From Antarcticimicrobium sp. (GTDB taxonomy: Bacteria; Pseudomonadota; Alphaproteobacteria; Rhodobacterales; Rhodobacteraceae), in NCBI RefSeq assembly GCF_029212575.1, contig NZ_JARGPK010000010.1:1-64000 (forward strand): 64,000 nucleotides of DNA, read 5' to 3'. Under the pieces are notes generated by a model. That model was not told the origin of the DNA. It saw only the letters and a list, made by a program, of their open reading frames with translations, and did no database searches. Below are positions 1 to 8,819 of this stretch, piece after piece. The position numbers and the translations under genes were made by a program. The first letter of the stretch is position 1; each line of letters begins with the position of its first letter.

Positions 1-2179
1 CGCCCGGCAGGGTGCCCTGCTGTCGGCGCAGTTCCTCGCGCAGGGCCTGCTGGCGATCCGCCAGCGCGCCCTCGCCGTTGCCGCCGGGCTCCTGCCCTAG
101 CTCGCCCGGACGTGCACCCTCACCCTGCCCCTGCGCCTGCCCCTCGCCGGATCCCTGGCCCTCGTGGCTTTCGCCACGCCCCATGCCGCCGTTGCGCCCC
201 TCGTTCTGCTGGCTCTGGCCAGAGTTCGCACCGGGATTGAACTGTTCCTGCAGGTCGCGGAAGGCCTGATCGCTCAGCCCCTGCTGATCGCGCAGGGTAT
301 CGGCCAGACCCTCCATTGCGCGTTGCCCCTCGGATTGCCCGCCCTGGCCCTGTTGGCCCTGCGTCACGCGCATGTTTTCCATCAGCTGCTGCAATTCCTG
401 CAACGCCTGCTCCGCCTCGGCCATGCGGCCCTGTTCCATCAGCTCCTGGATGCGGTCCATCATGCGCTGCAGGTCATTCTGCGTCATCTGCATGCTGTCA
501 CCGTTCTGAGGCTGGCCGTCCTCGCCCTGCTGACCGTCCTGCTGAGCCTGGCGCGACAACTGGCGCAAGTAATCGTCGGTGGCCTCGCGCAGCTCCTGCA
601 TCAGTTCGGCGATCTCCTGGTCGGAGGCGCCATTCTTCATCGCCTCGGACAGCCGCTCCTGCGCCCGGCGCAGGCGTTCCAGCGCATCGCCAAGGTCGCC
701 CTCTTCCAGAAGGATCGCCAGATCCCACAGCGCCTCGGAGATCTCGTCGCGCTGCGCTTCGCTCAGACCGTGGGCGGTAAAGTTCTCCAGCCGGCGCAGG
801 ATCACCCGCAGGCGCAGATAGGCGGTTTCGGAGCGGAACACCTCGTCCGGTCGATAGGAAACCGCGCGCAGCACCTGCGCCACCCTCGGCGCATTCTGCC
901 GCGTCCACAGCAGGTCGCGCCGCTGCTCGGCGATCGCCGCCGCCAGCGGGTCGAAGAAATGCCGGGCCGGCAACAAGGCGGCCAGCGGCGTGGCCTGCCC
1001 CGCCTGCCCGGCGGCATCCTCGGCGGAAAGCGTGATCATCACCGGCAGGTTGGCCCAGGGATGTTTCGAGAAATCCTCGATCAGCGTCTCGGTGAATGCG
1101 GCGCGGTCGCCGGCAATCGGCAATGGCAGAGGCACGGTGATCGGCGCCCTGGCCTCGGGGTCGGCGGCAAACCCGTAGCGGCGGTCAAGCGTGGCGAGGT
1201 CCAGCGCGATCACCGCCTCGCCGCCGGTGATGCCGTAGTCGTCACGGGCCTCGAACGGCAGGGTCATTTCCCCCGCCGCACCGGTGTCCGGTTCGCCCGC
1301 GACACGCACCTCGGGGGGGGCATCCGCGATCACCGTCACATCCCAGGCGCGGCCGCCGGGACCGTCGATGCGCAGCGTGCCGTCGCGAGCGACGGTGAAC
1401 TCCTGCTGCGGATCGGCGGCCGAGGGCAGTTCGCCGATGCGGCCCGACACGGTTTCGGCCAGCGTCAGCGCGCCCACTTCGCCGTAAAAGCGCAGGGTAA
1501 TGCGGCTGCCCTCCGGCACGCGCATGTCGTCCCCGGCGATGTCGGCAAGGTAGAGCGTCGGCAGGCCGGTATAGCGCGGCGGCTCGACCCAGCCCTCCCA
1601 GGTCGGACCACCGGCAAGGGCACTGCCGCCCGGCGTCATCTCGGCCACCGACCCGACCCGCCAGACCGAGCCGAAGATCAGCCCGACCGCCAGCGCCAGC
1701 ACCGCCACATAGCGCAGCGCATAGGGGTCGCGCGCCGCCAGCCGCAGATCGGGGCGCACCGGGCGCGCAATAGCGGCGCGGGCCGCCATCCGTGCCTGAT
1801 GCGCCCGCCAGACAGCAGCCGAGGCGGCATCGCCCGCACCGATCGCCTGGTGGTCCAGAATGGCGTGGATCGGTTGCCCGGGCAGGGTTTCGTCGAGCCG
1901 CGCCAGCGCCTCGTTGCGCCGGGGCCAGTGAAACCGCCGCGCGCCGCGCGCGGCGAACCCGACCAGACCCAGAACCGCCAGAACGGCGCTGCCCCAGACC
2001 AACTCGACCGGCGCCATGTCGTGCAGCCCCAGCATCAACCCGCCCAGCGCCCCCATGACGATGCAGAGCACCGGCCAGAAGGCCCGCAGCAGACGCTCGG
2101 CCAGCATCCCGGACCGCGTGAGAAACAGCGGCAGGCGCAGGTGGGTCAGCATCGGGTCGCTCTCAGGCGCAGGGGCCAT
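1..2179 (-). CDS. TIGR02302/DUF4175 family membrane protein, 3' end beyond window
   Basis: The reverse strand is open from an ATG at 2179 with a GGAGG ribosome binding site 7 bases upstream, and runs off the window after about 726 codons. The N-terminus has two close hydrophobic segments (about residues 28-50 and 58-78) and a third near 145-168, followed by a large extracytoplasmic part. The C-terminal portion is rich in Gln, Glu, Gly and Met (for example QELMEQGRMAEAEQALQ), predicted coiled coil then low complexity. This layout matches the TIGR02302 proteins that follow lysA in Rhodobacterales. Its role is unknown; an envelope function is inference. The family is about 850 residues, so roughly 120 are missing here. 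The long forward-strand frame over this region is a GC-skew shadow. Confidence 0.85.
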   Translation of the reverse strand, partial: MAPAPESDPMLTHLRLPLFLTRSGMLAERLLRAFWPVLCIVMGALGGLMLGLHDMAPVELVWGSAVLAVLGLVGFAARGARRFHWPRRNEALARLDETLPGQPIHAILDHQAIGAGDAASAAVWRAHQARMAARAAIARPVRPDLRLAARDPYALRYVAVLALAVGLIFGSVWRVGSVAEMTPGGSALAGGPTWEGWVEPPRYTGLPTLYLADIAGDDMRVPEGSRITLRFYGEVGALTLAETVSGRIGELPSAADPQQEFTVARDGTLRIDGPGGRAWDVTVIADAPPEVRVAGEPDTGAAGEMTLPFEARDDYGITGGEAVIALDLATLDRRYGFAADPEARAPITVPLPLPIAGDRAAFTETLIEDFSKHPWANLPVMITLSAEDAAGQAGQATPLAALLPARHFFDPLAAAIAEQRRDLLWTRQNAPRVAQVLRAVSYRPDEVFRSETAYLRLRVILRRLENFTAHGLSEAQRDEISEALWDLAILLEEGDLGDALERLRRAQERLSEAMKNGASDQEIAELMQELREATDDYLRQLSRQAQQDGQQGEDGQPQNGDSMQMTQNDLQRMMDRIQELMEQGRMAEAEQALQELQQLMENMRVTQGQQGQGGQSEGQRAMEGLADTLRDQQGLSDQAFRDLQEQFNPGANSGQSQQNEGRNGGMGRGESHEGQGSGEGQAQGQGEGARPGELGQEPGGNGEGALADRQQALREELRRQQGTLPG

Positions 2180-2215
2180 AAAGGGTTGCCTCCTTTTGGC
2201 CCACGCGGGATCGCG

Positions 2216-3481
2216 TCAGAGCCATTCGGGAATGGTATCTCGATTTATGATCTCGTCAAAGGTCGGGCGTCGGCGGATAACCGCGAATTGATCCCCGTGC
2301 ACCATCACCTCGGGCACCAGCGGGCGGGTGTTATATTCGCTGGACATCACCGCGCCATAGGCCCCGGCACCGCGAACGGCGATCAGGTCACCCGCGGCCA
2401 GCGGCGGCAGCGGGCGCTGGCGGGCAAAGGTGTCGCCGGTCTCGCAGACCGGGCCGACGATGTCATAGGGGTACGCCTCGACACCTGGCGCCGGTTCGAT
2501 CACCGGGTCGATATCGTGGTGCGCGTCATACATCGCGGGGCGGATCAGGTCGTTCATCGCCGCGTCCACGATCAGGAAGTCGCGGCCTTCGCCCTGTTTC
2601 ACATAGATCACGCGGCTGACCAGCAGCCCGGCGTTGCCGGCGATCAGCCGGCCCGGCTCGATCTCGATCTCGCAGCCCAGGTGACCCAGTGTGCGCTTGA
2701 TCAGCGCGCCGTAGTCGGTGGGCAGCGGCGGCGCCTCGTTGGAGCGGGTATAGGGGATGCCGAGACCCCCGCCGAGGTCGAGCCGGCGGATGTCGTGGCC
2801 GTCGGCGCGCAGGACTTCGGTGAGATCGGCCACCTTCTTGTACGCCAGTTCGAACGGCTCCAGCTCGGTCAGCTGGCTGCCGATATGCACGTCGATGCCG
2901 ATGACCTCGAGCCCCGGTAACGCGGCGGCATGGGCATAAACTTCGCGGGCGCGGGAAATCGGGATGCCGAACTTGTTCTCCGACTTGCCGGTGGCGATCT
3001 TGGCATGGGTGCGCGCATCGACGTCCGGGTTCACCCGGACAGTGATCGGGGCGACAACGCCCAATTCCTGTGCAACCGCGCTGATCGCCTCCATCTCGGG
3101 CTCGGATTCCACGTTGAACTGGCGCAGGCCACCCTGCAACGCGGTGCGAATCTCCTCCGCCGTCTTGCCGACGCCGGAAAACACGATCCTGTCGCCCGGC
3201 ACGCCTGCCGCCTTCGCCCGCAGGTATTCGCCGATCGAAACCACGTCCATCCCCGCGCCGGCCTGCGCCAGCGTCTTCAGGATCGCCTGGTTCGACGCTG
3301 CCTTCATCGCGTAGCAGACCAGATGATCGGTGCCGTCCAGCGCCTCGTCGAACAGCCGGAAGTGGCGCAGCAGCGTGGCGGTGGAATAGACATAGAACGG
3401 CGTGCCGACGGTAGCCGCGATCTCGGCCACCGGGACATCCTCGGCGTGCAGGGCGCCGTCCCTGTAGAGAAAATGATCCAT
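2216..3481 (-). CDS. lysA: Diaminopimelate decarboxylase
   Basis: Catalyses the last step of lysine synthesis, meso-diaminopimelate to L-lysine plus CO2, in the cytoplasm with PLP. The 421-residue product begins MDHFLYRDG. The PLP lysine lies in VCYAMKA (K60), HIGSQ contributes to cofactor phosphate binding, and PVCETGDTFA carries the active-site cysteine. The frame is open further upstream but the family length and N-terminus fit the ATG at 3481. It lies 36 bases upstream of the TIGR02302 gene, a usual pair. In relatives a tiny lipoprotein and argH come immediately before it; here an ATP-grasp gene and a DUF2834 gene intervene before the lipoprotein. Confidence 0.96.
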   Translation of the reverse strand: MDHFLYRDGALHAEDVPVAEIAATVGTPFYVYSTATLLRHFRLFDEALDGTDHLVCYAMKAASNQAILKTLAQAGAGMDVVSIGEYLRAKAAGVPGDRIVFSGVGKTAEEIRTALQGGLRQFNVESEPEMEAISAVAQELGVVAPITVRVNPDVDARTHAKIATGKSENKFGIPISRAREVYAHAAALPGLEVIGIDVHIGSQLTELEPFELAYKKVADLTEVLRADGHDIRRLDLGGGLGIPYTRSNEAPPLPTDYGALIKRTLGHLGCEIEIEPGRLIAGNAGLLVSRVIYVKQGEGRDFLIVDAAMNDLIRPAMYDAHHDIDPVIEPAPGVEAYPYDIVGPVCETGDTFARQRPLPPLAAGDLIAVRGAGAYGAVMSSEYNTRPLVPEVMVHGDQFAVIRRRPTFDEIINRDTIPEWL

Positions 3482-3539
3482 GTCGCGCGCATAGGAGAAA
3501 GCGCGCCGCAGATCAATTGCATTCCGGTCCGGAACGATC

Positions 3540-4733
3540 TCAGCCGTTGCGGCGCTTGGCCTTGTTGCGGGCCTCGAACAGCTCTTTCTTGCGCGCGTAC
3601 ATCGCCTCGGAGCGTTCCGCCGTGCGGTCGAAGACCGGCGTGAACTCCGGGTTGCGGATGCCGCGCCCGTAGGCAAGCTGGTAGAGCCCGTGGAACGGAT
3701 TGTCGTTGGCCTCGATGATCACCGGGCCGTCGGGGCCGATGGCGATGTCCCAGCCGATCACGCCAAACTCGGGGAACAGGGCGTGGGCGCGGCTGGCGGT
3801 ATCGAGGGCGGCGTCGAAATGCGGTACACGGAAACTGTCGAAGCGCCGGCCGGAAACCGGGTGTTCATCGATCCAGCGGCCGTCGAGGCCGGTGCCGATG
3901 CGGCAGCGTCCCAGCAGGCCGCCGTCGCCGATCTCGGCCACCATGCTGCCCTCCTGCCAGAAATTGTCGGACATGGCGCGCGGCGAGGGCAGCTTCCACA
4001 GCGCGTAGAGCGGCCTCGGCAGTGCCTGATCGCGCACGGTGACCACGCGCACGGTGCCGATCGCGTCGCCGGCCAATGCACGCATCTCCGGGTGCTGGGT
4101 CAGCGCGGTCTGGAACAGGAAGCCATCGGGGTAATCGCTCAGGATCTCGTCGCAGAAGGCGTCGAGCGACACCCGCCGCCCGTTGCCGAGCACCAGTTCG
4201 CCCGCCTCGACCCCCGAGAGCAGCGCCGAACCGAAGCTGCCGGTGCCGCGCGCGGGCTTGGCAAAGACCGGGTAGACCGCCTTGTGCAGCAGGAAATCCT
4301 TGATCTCGGCAGGGCTGGCCAGCGCCGGAATGCGTCCGAACAGCCGCGCCGCCTGGGCCACGGCCTGGGTCCTGGTGGCGGCGAATCCCAGCTCGTGCAG
4401 AAGCGCGGTATACATCACCTTGTCCTGAACGAAGAACCGCGGGCCGGTCAGCTTGGGCGGCGAAATGTGCACGTTGACGTCGTAGCTGCCCAACACACCC
4501 ACGTACTCGCGCTTTTCCTGCGGTGAGATGGCCGGGTCGTAAAGCCCGATGGAATAGTATTCATGCGGCGCGATCCGGCCCCGCCCCCGGTTCAGCAGGA
4601 CCATTTCCCTGAGCTGCCGGAACGGACTGACCCCGTGCTTGCGGGCCACCTCGACGATCTTTGGGGCTGGGGCCGCGCCGGGGGTGCGCGGCGGGGTGAC
4701 GAGGGCCTTGGCGTCGGCGGTGCTGTCGGTCAT
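3540..4733 (-). CDS. Sugar-transfer-associated ATP-grasp protein
   Basis: A 397-residue protein resembling the sugar-transfer-associated ATP-grasp family (Pfam ATPgrasp_ST). Visible ATP-grasp features are FAKPARGTGSFGS (lysine and glycine-rich loop, about residues 186-198), a central FLFQTALTQHP strand, and the metal-binding end GVIGWDIAIGPDGPVIIEAND. The first 30 residues are Ala/Pro/Thr-rich and disordered. Start chosen as MTDSTADAK, because the longer frame upstream codes an implausible leader. Homologues are thought to act in capsule or cell-surface polysaccharide decoration, but no glycosyltransferase lies beside this one, so substrate and pathway are unknown. It separates lysA from the DUF2834 and lipoprotein genes. 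Confidence 0.75.
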   Translation of the reverse strand: MTDSTADAKALVTPPRTPGAAPAPKIVEVARKHGVSPFRQLREMVLLNRGRGRIAPHEYYSIGLYDPAISPQEKREYVGVLGSYDVNVHISPPKLTGPRFFVQDKVMYTALLHELGFAATRTQAVAQAARLFGRIPALASPAEIKDFLLHKAVYPVFAKPARGTGSFGSALLSGVEAGELVLGNGRRVSLDAFCDEILSDYPDGFLFQTALTQHPEMRALAGDAIGTVRVVTVRDQALPRPLYALWKLPSPRAMSDNFWQEGSMVAEIGDGGLLGRCRIGTGLDGRWIDEHPVSGRRFDSFRVPHFDAALDTASRAHALFPEFGVIGWDIAIGPDGPVIIEANDNPFHGLYQLAYGRGIRNPEFTPVFDRTAERSEAMYARKKELFEARNKAKRRNG

Positions 4734-4826
4734 CGGGGCCTCCTGCGGGGCGGTTTGCGCTCTTGCAGGCGGTCTAGCGGGGAAAAATGGCCAAAATTGG
4801 GCTGATTGTTTCCAGTGCCGAACCAA

Positions 4827-5150
4827 TCACACCACCGGGCGGCTGCGCAGGAACAGGTAGAGCGGCAATCCGCAACTGACCCCGATGCAGAATGTTGCGG
4901 GAAGGACGACAAGCGCAATCCAGTTGCGGCGCACCGCCACCTCGGCCATCACGAAGACGGTGAGCGCGATGGCCGAAATGGTCAGATCCCACACCAACCC
5001 GCTGCTTGCGGCGTTCACGTTCCAGGCCGCGGCCATGGCGCGCAGTTCAAAGCCGTTGGCGCCGAACCAGGTCACGAAATGGTACATCGGATGCAGCGCG
5101 CCCCAGATCGCCAGAGCCAGGTAGATCATGCGCAGGGGCGACATCGACAC
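4827..5150 (-). CDS. DUF2834 family small membrane protein
   Basis: A 107-residue inner-membrane protein with three hydrophobic segments (about residues 6-24, 48-68 and 76-96). The MYHFVTWFGANGF and SSGLVWDL patterns are typical of DUF2834, a family of unknown function. A strong GGGAGG lies 5 bases before the ATG. It is on the same strand as the lipoprotein gene upstream and the ATP-grasp gene downstream, so cotranscription is likely but not shown. Confidence 0.8.
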   Translation of the reverse strand: MSMSPLRMIYLALAIWGALHPMYHFVTWFGANGFELRAMAAAWNVNAASSGLVWDLTISAIALTVFVMAEVAVRRNWIALVVLPATFCIGVSCGLPLYLFLRSRPVV

Positions 5151-5218
5151 CTCCCTTTCCTGTCTTGCTCAGGTTAGCCGCTGGCCATAGGCAAGGCCAG
5201 ATCCGGAAGAATGCGGGT

Positions 5219-5335
5219 TCAGAAGCCCGCAGCAGGCCCCGTATGCCGCGCACGACTGGGCGGCACCGGCTCGCCATCGACGCCGCAGGCCGAAAGCCAC
5301 ATCAGTATCGCCATGAAGGCAGCCGTTTTTTTCAC
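5219..5335 (-). CDS. LptM-like mini-lipoprotein
   Basis: A 38-residue protein from a GTG start: MKKTAAFMAILMWLSACG, then VDGEPVPPS and a short tail. It has a lysine-rich start, a hydrophobic stretch and a lipobox LSAC, so cysteine 17 would be lipidated after signal peptidase II cleavage. The CG-x-x-G-x-P-x-P pattern just after the lipobox is that of the tiny lipoproteins found beside lysA in Proteobacteria (YifL/LptM in E. coli, which assists LptD maturation). Gene order argH - lipoprotein - lysA supports this, although other genes have been inserted on both sides here. Function as LptM is inference. GGACTGCAAAC precedes the start, giving only a weak Shine-Dalgarno. Confidence 0.65.
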   Translation of the reverse strand: MKKTAAFMAILMWLSACGVDGEPVPPSRARHTGPAAGF

Positions 5336-5346
5336 GTTTGCAGTCC

Positions 5347-6285
5347 TTAAAAGTCGATAAAATCAATGGCGCCCGCCAGTGCGCCCGCTATGACCGGATC
5401 GTCAAGGGTGATGGTCACGAATTCGGTTTCCAGCGCGACGACCATATGCTCATCGAACACACCGTATGTCGAGACAAAGCCGGCCGCGTCCACGCTGGCG
5501 TCAAAGAGCACCACGCTGATGTCCATGCTGTCGCCCTCGGAGGGATCGAAGTCGCGCACCGTCGGATCGCCTGCGACACCGTGAAAAATGAAGGTATCAG
5601 CGCCGCGGCCGCCTGTCAGGATGTCGTCTCCGCCCCGGCCTTCGATCCGGTCATTGCCGGCGCCACCACGGATGCGTTCCACCCCACGATCACCGGTTAT
5701 GGTGTCGGCGCCACTGCCTGCGAATATTCTGTTCACGCCCGGGCCATGGAGCGCCGGATTGTTCAGCACTGAGATTTCGTCGTTTCCGCCCCCCCCACGC
5801 AGCACATTTCCGACGCCGAGCGTTTGCAGAAAATCGGCGCCCTGCCCGCCGAACAGCTTGTCGTGGCCACCGGATCCGATCAACGTATCGTCCCCCCTGC
5901 CTCCGAACAGCCGGTCGCGCCCGTCGTCGGCCCCCGAAGGGTCGCCATAGAGCGTGTCATTCCCCGCACCGCCGCTCAGCCGGTCGGCACCGGCGCCTCC
6001 GAACAGCTCGTCGTCGCCGGAGCCGCCGATCAGCTCGTCGTTCCCCTCCTGCGCGGATATGTAGTCGTCGTCGCCATTGCCGTAGAGGCGATCGTCGCCG
6101 GTGCCACCGAAGATCTCGTCGTTGCCTGCACCGCCCCTGGCAATGTCGTCGCCGTCTCCGCCCGAGAGGTTATCGTGCTCCCCAAACCCGAAAAGCTTGT
6201 CGTTGCCCCCCTGACCGGCCAGCCAATCGCGCTCAGCCGTGCCTTTAATGGTTTCGTCGCTGTCGTCGCCGGAAATACGGACCAA
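5347..6285 (-). CDS. RTX calcium-binding repeat protein
   Basis: 312 residues made largely of RTX nonapeptides of the form GGxGxDxLx (such as GGSGDDELFGGAGADRLSGG), more than a dozen copies from about residue 15 to 225. Such repeats fold into Ca2+-filled beta-rolls in secreted type I secretion substrates. The C-terminal 85 residues are acidic without repeats (GGRGADTFIFHG onward) and end in hydrophobic IDFIDF, consistent with a C-terminal type I secretion signal; no Sec signal peptide is present. The start is taken as TTG at 6285 because AGGAGG lies 5 bases before it; the longer frame upstream has no such site. No type I secretion genes are in the window. It sits between argH and the lipoprotein-lysA block. 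Confidence 0.85.
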   Translation of the reverse strand: MVRISGDDSDETIKGTAERDWLAGQGGNDKLFGFGEHDNLSGGDGDDIARGGAGNDEIFGGTGDDRLYGNGDDDYISAQEGNDELIGGSGDDELFGGAGADRLSGGAGNDTLYGDPSGADDGRDRLFGGRGDDTLIGSGGHDKLFGGQGADFLQTLGVGNVLRGGGGNDEISVLNNPALHGPGVNRIFAGSGADTITGDRGVERIRGGAGNDRIEGRGGDDILTGGRGADTFIFHGVAGDPTVRDFDPSEGDSMDISVVLFDASVDAAGFVSTYGVFDEHMVVALETEFVTITLDDPVIAGALAGAIDFIDF

Positions 6286-6334
6286 TGGACCCTCCTCGCG
6301 TTGCAGCCTGCAGAGGCATTGGGCCAAATATGCG

Positions 6335-7726
6335 TCAGTCGATCAGGTTTTTCCACCGCGCTATCTGTTCGCGCACGCGTTGCGGCGCGGTGCCGCCGTA
6401 GGACAGGCGCGAGTTGACCGAATTGTCGACGCCAAGCACGGTGAACACGTCGCCAGTGATGCCGGAATGGACCGATTGCATGTCGGCAAGGCTGAGGTCC
6501 GGCAGGTCGCAGCCGCGCCCTTCGGCCATCGCCACCAGCGTGCCGGTCACGTGGTGGGCATCGCGGAACGGCAGGTTCAGCACCCGCACCAGCCAGTCGG
6601 CCAGGTCGGTTGCGGTGGAAAATCCCGAACCGGCGGCGGCGGCCAGGCTTTCGCGGTTGGCGGTCATGTCCCGGACCATGCCCTCCATCGCCGCCAGCGC
6701 CAGCATCCAGTTGTCGGCGGCGTCGAACACCTGTTCCTTGTCCTCCTGCATGTCCTTGGAATAGGCCAGCGGCAGCCCCTTCATCACCATCATCAGCGCC
6801 GTGTTGGCGCCATAGATGCGGCCCACCTTGGCGCGGATCAGCTCGGCGGCGTCCGGGTTTTTCTTCTGCGGCATGATCGAGGAGCCGGTGGAGAAGCGAT
6901 CCGAGAGCGTCACGAACCGGAACTGCGCCGAGGACCAGATCACCAGCTCCTCGGCAAAGCGCGACAGGTGCATGGCGCAGATCGAGGCGCAGGAAAGGAA
7001 TTCCAGCGCGAAATCGCGATCCGACACCGCGTCGAGGCTGTTGGCGGCGGGCCGGTCAAAGCCCAGCGCCTGCGCCGTCATGTGCCGGTCGATGGGAAAG
7101 GAGGTGCCGGCCAGCGCGGCGGCGCCCAGCGGGCTTTCGTTCATGCGTTTGCGCGCGTCGCGCACGCGGCTCAGGTCGCGGCCGAACATCTCGACATAGG
7201 CCCTCATATGATGGCCCCAGGTCACCGGCTGCGCGGTTTGCAGGTGGGTAAAGCCCGGCATCACCCAATCGGCTCCTGCCTCGGCCTGAGACAAAAGCGC
7301 GCGGATCAGGGCCAGAAGCCCGGATTCGGCGGCGTCGAACTGGTCGCGCACCCAAAGCTTGAAATCGGTTGCCACCTGATCGTTGCGCGACCGGCCCGTG
7401 TGCAGACGCCCCGCAGGCTCACCAATAAGGGTTTTGAGACGCGCCTCGACGTTCATGTGGATGTCTTCCAGCGCGGTCGAGAACTCGAAGGTTCCGTGCT
7501 CGATTTCTGACAAGACCGTGAGAAGCCCTTCCCGAATGGCCTGCGCATCATTATCGCTTATCACGCCTGTGGCGGCCAACATCGCCGCATGAGCCCTGGA
7601 ACCGGCGATGTCCTGTGCCGCCATCCGCTTGTCGAACCCGATCGAGGCGTTGATCGCCTCCATGATCGCGTCCGGTCCGGCGGCAAAGCGGCCGCCCCAC
7701 ATCTGGTTCGAGGTTTGATCTGCCAT
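6335..7726 (-). CDS. argH: Argininosuccinate lyase
   Basis: Cleaves argininosuccinate to arginine and fumarate, the last step of arginine synthesis. The 463-residue protein starts [14 protein letters not shown] and carries the fumarase/aspartase superfamily signature [12 protein letters not shown] near residue 277, plus TGRSRNDQ and the catalytic histidine region [10 protein letters not shown]. Length fits the family. An in-frame start three codons upstream is possible. The 5' end is only 22 bases from the divergent thioredoxin gene start, so the two promoters must overlap each other or the coding ends. Confidence 0.97.
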   Translation of the reverse strand: MADQTSNQMWGGRFAAGPDAIMEAINASIGFDKRMAAQDIAGSRAHAAMLAATGVISDNDAQAIREGLLTVLSEIEHGTFEFSTALEDIHMNVEARLKTLIGEPAGRLHTGRSRNDQVATDFKLWVRDQFDAAESGLLALIRALLSQAEAGADWVMPGFTHLQTAQPVTWGHHMRAYVEMFGRDLSRVRDARKRMNESPLGAAALAGTSFPIDRHMTAQALGFDRPAANSLDAVSDRDFALEFLSCASICAMHLSRFAEELVIWSSAQFRFVTLSDRFSTGSSIMPQKKNPDAAELIRAKVGRIYGANTALMMVMKGLPLAYSKDMQEDKEQVFDAADNWMLALAAMEGMVRDMTANRESLAAAAGSGFSTATDLADWLVRVLNLPFRDAHHVTGTLVAMAEGRGCDLPDLSLADMQSVHSGITGDVFTVLGVDNSVNSRLSYGGTAPQRVREQIARWKNLID

Positions 7727-7748
7727 TGTCTGCACCCGTGGAGGTAAA

Positions 7749-8315
7749 ATGCGCCTGTTCCGTTCCCTGACCCTTTATATGGCCCTGCTGTTGGGTGCAA
7801 ACGCCGCCCTCGCCGCGGACACCGCCGCGCTGAAAGAGATGCGGACCGGCGACATGAAGCGGCTGATCGTCCATTCCGAGCCCAAGCCGCTGACCGAGAC
7901 CCCGTTCACCCTGGCCGACGGCGCCGGGACCGCGACGCTGGCAGAGTATCGCGGCAAGTATGTTCTGCTGAACTTCTGGGCCACTTGGTGCGCGCCCTGC
8001 CGCAAGGAGATGCCGATGCTCTCGGAGTTGCAGGCGGAGTTCGGCGGCGCGGATTTCGAGGTGCTGACGCTGGCCACCGGGCGCAATTCGCCCACCCGCA
8101 TCAAGGCGTTCTTCGACGAGATCGGGGTGACCAACCTGCCGCGTCACCAGGACCCGCGCCAGGCGGTCGCCCGCGAGGTCGGGGTGCTGGCCCTGCCGAT
8201 CACCGTGCTGATCGACCCCGAGGGCCGCGAGATCGCCCGGCTGCTGGGCGACGCGGAGTGGAACTCCGACGATGCCAAGGCAATCATCCGGGCGCTGATC
8301 GCCGAGGCCGACTGA
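7749..8315 (+). CDS. TlpA/ResA-like periplasmic thioredoxin
   Basis: 188 residues with an N-terminal signal peptide ([16 protein letters not shown], cleavage near ALAAD at about residue 23) and a thioredoxin fold with the redox motif [14 protein letters not shown], cysteines 81 and 84. The cis-proline loop is [13 protein letters not shown]. Proteins of this TlpA type reduce periplasmic disulfides, often for cytochrome c or oxidase maturation. GTGGAGG precedes the ATG. The gene diverges from argH; TlpA-argH pairing is familiar in Rhodobacter relatives. Confidence 0.9.
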   Translation: MRLFRSLTLYMALLLGANAALAADTAALKEMRTGDMKRLIVHSEPKPLTETPFTLADGAGTATLAEYRGKYVLLNFWATWCAPCRKEMPMLSELQAEFGGADFEVLTLATGRNSPTRIKAFFDEIGVTNLPRHQDPRQAVAREVGVLALPITVLIDPEGREIARLLGDAEWNSDDAKAIIRALIAEAD

Positions 8316-8432
8316 GCCGCGAACGCCAAGGGGACCGGCCCGGATCGCGGCCGGCCCATACGCCTTGACCCCACGTCCCCTTTTGACAGCCCGCCCCGTC
8401 GCGCGGTTTAATCCGCGAGGGGGAGGAAGGAC

Positions 8433-8819
8433 ATGCCGCTCACGGTGCTTGTCTCACTGGTCGCTTTCGGCATTGCGGGGATCGCGCTGCTGCTGCATCT
8501 GGCCGGCCGGTCGAAGCGCTGTGTGCTGACGCGCGAGGGGGCCGAGGCCGCCTGGCAGCGGCACTTTCCCGGCGACATCGTCGAACAGATCACGGTTGCC
8601 CGCGATGCTCACGCGGCGCTGGTGCTGACCCATCTCGGCCCCGGCCTGCTCTGGGCGTTCGGCGCCGACACGGTGGCGCGGCGGCTCGAGGATTTCGACC
8701 TGATCGACACCGGCGACCGGCTGCGCGTGGTGTTCCACGATTTCGCCGCACCCTCCGTCACCCTGGTGCTGGACGACTTCGAACGTCCGCACTGGCGCAA
8801 CCTGATGCAGGCCCCATGA
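8433..8819 (+). CDS. Hypothetical membrane-anchored protein
   Basis: 128 residues: one N-terminal transmembrane helix (about 4-23, VLVSLVAFGIAGIALLLHLA) followed by a soluble alpha/beta-looking domain. I do not recognise the family. It overlaps the following fatty acid hydroxylase gene by four bases (ATGA), implying translational coupling and possibly a shared role at the membrane. GGGGGAGGAAGGAC precedes the start. Confidence 0.8.
   Translation: MPLTVLVSLVAFGIAGIALLLHLAGRSKRCVLTREGAEAAWQRHFPGDIVEQITVARDAHAALVLTHLGPGLLWAFGADTVARRLEDFDLIDTGDRLRVVFHDFAAPSVTLVLDDFERPHWRNLMQAP

Noticed and set aside
164-2920. 918-residue forward-strand reading frame
   Set aside because: It is Arg/His/Gln-rich with no domain and lies opposite lysA and the TIGR02302 gene; a shadow of high-GC coding.
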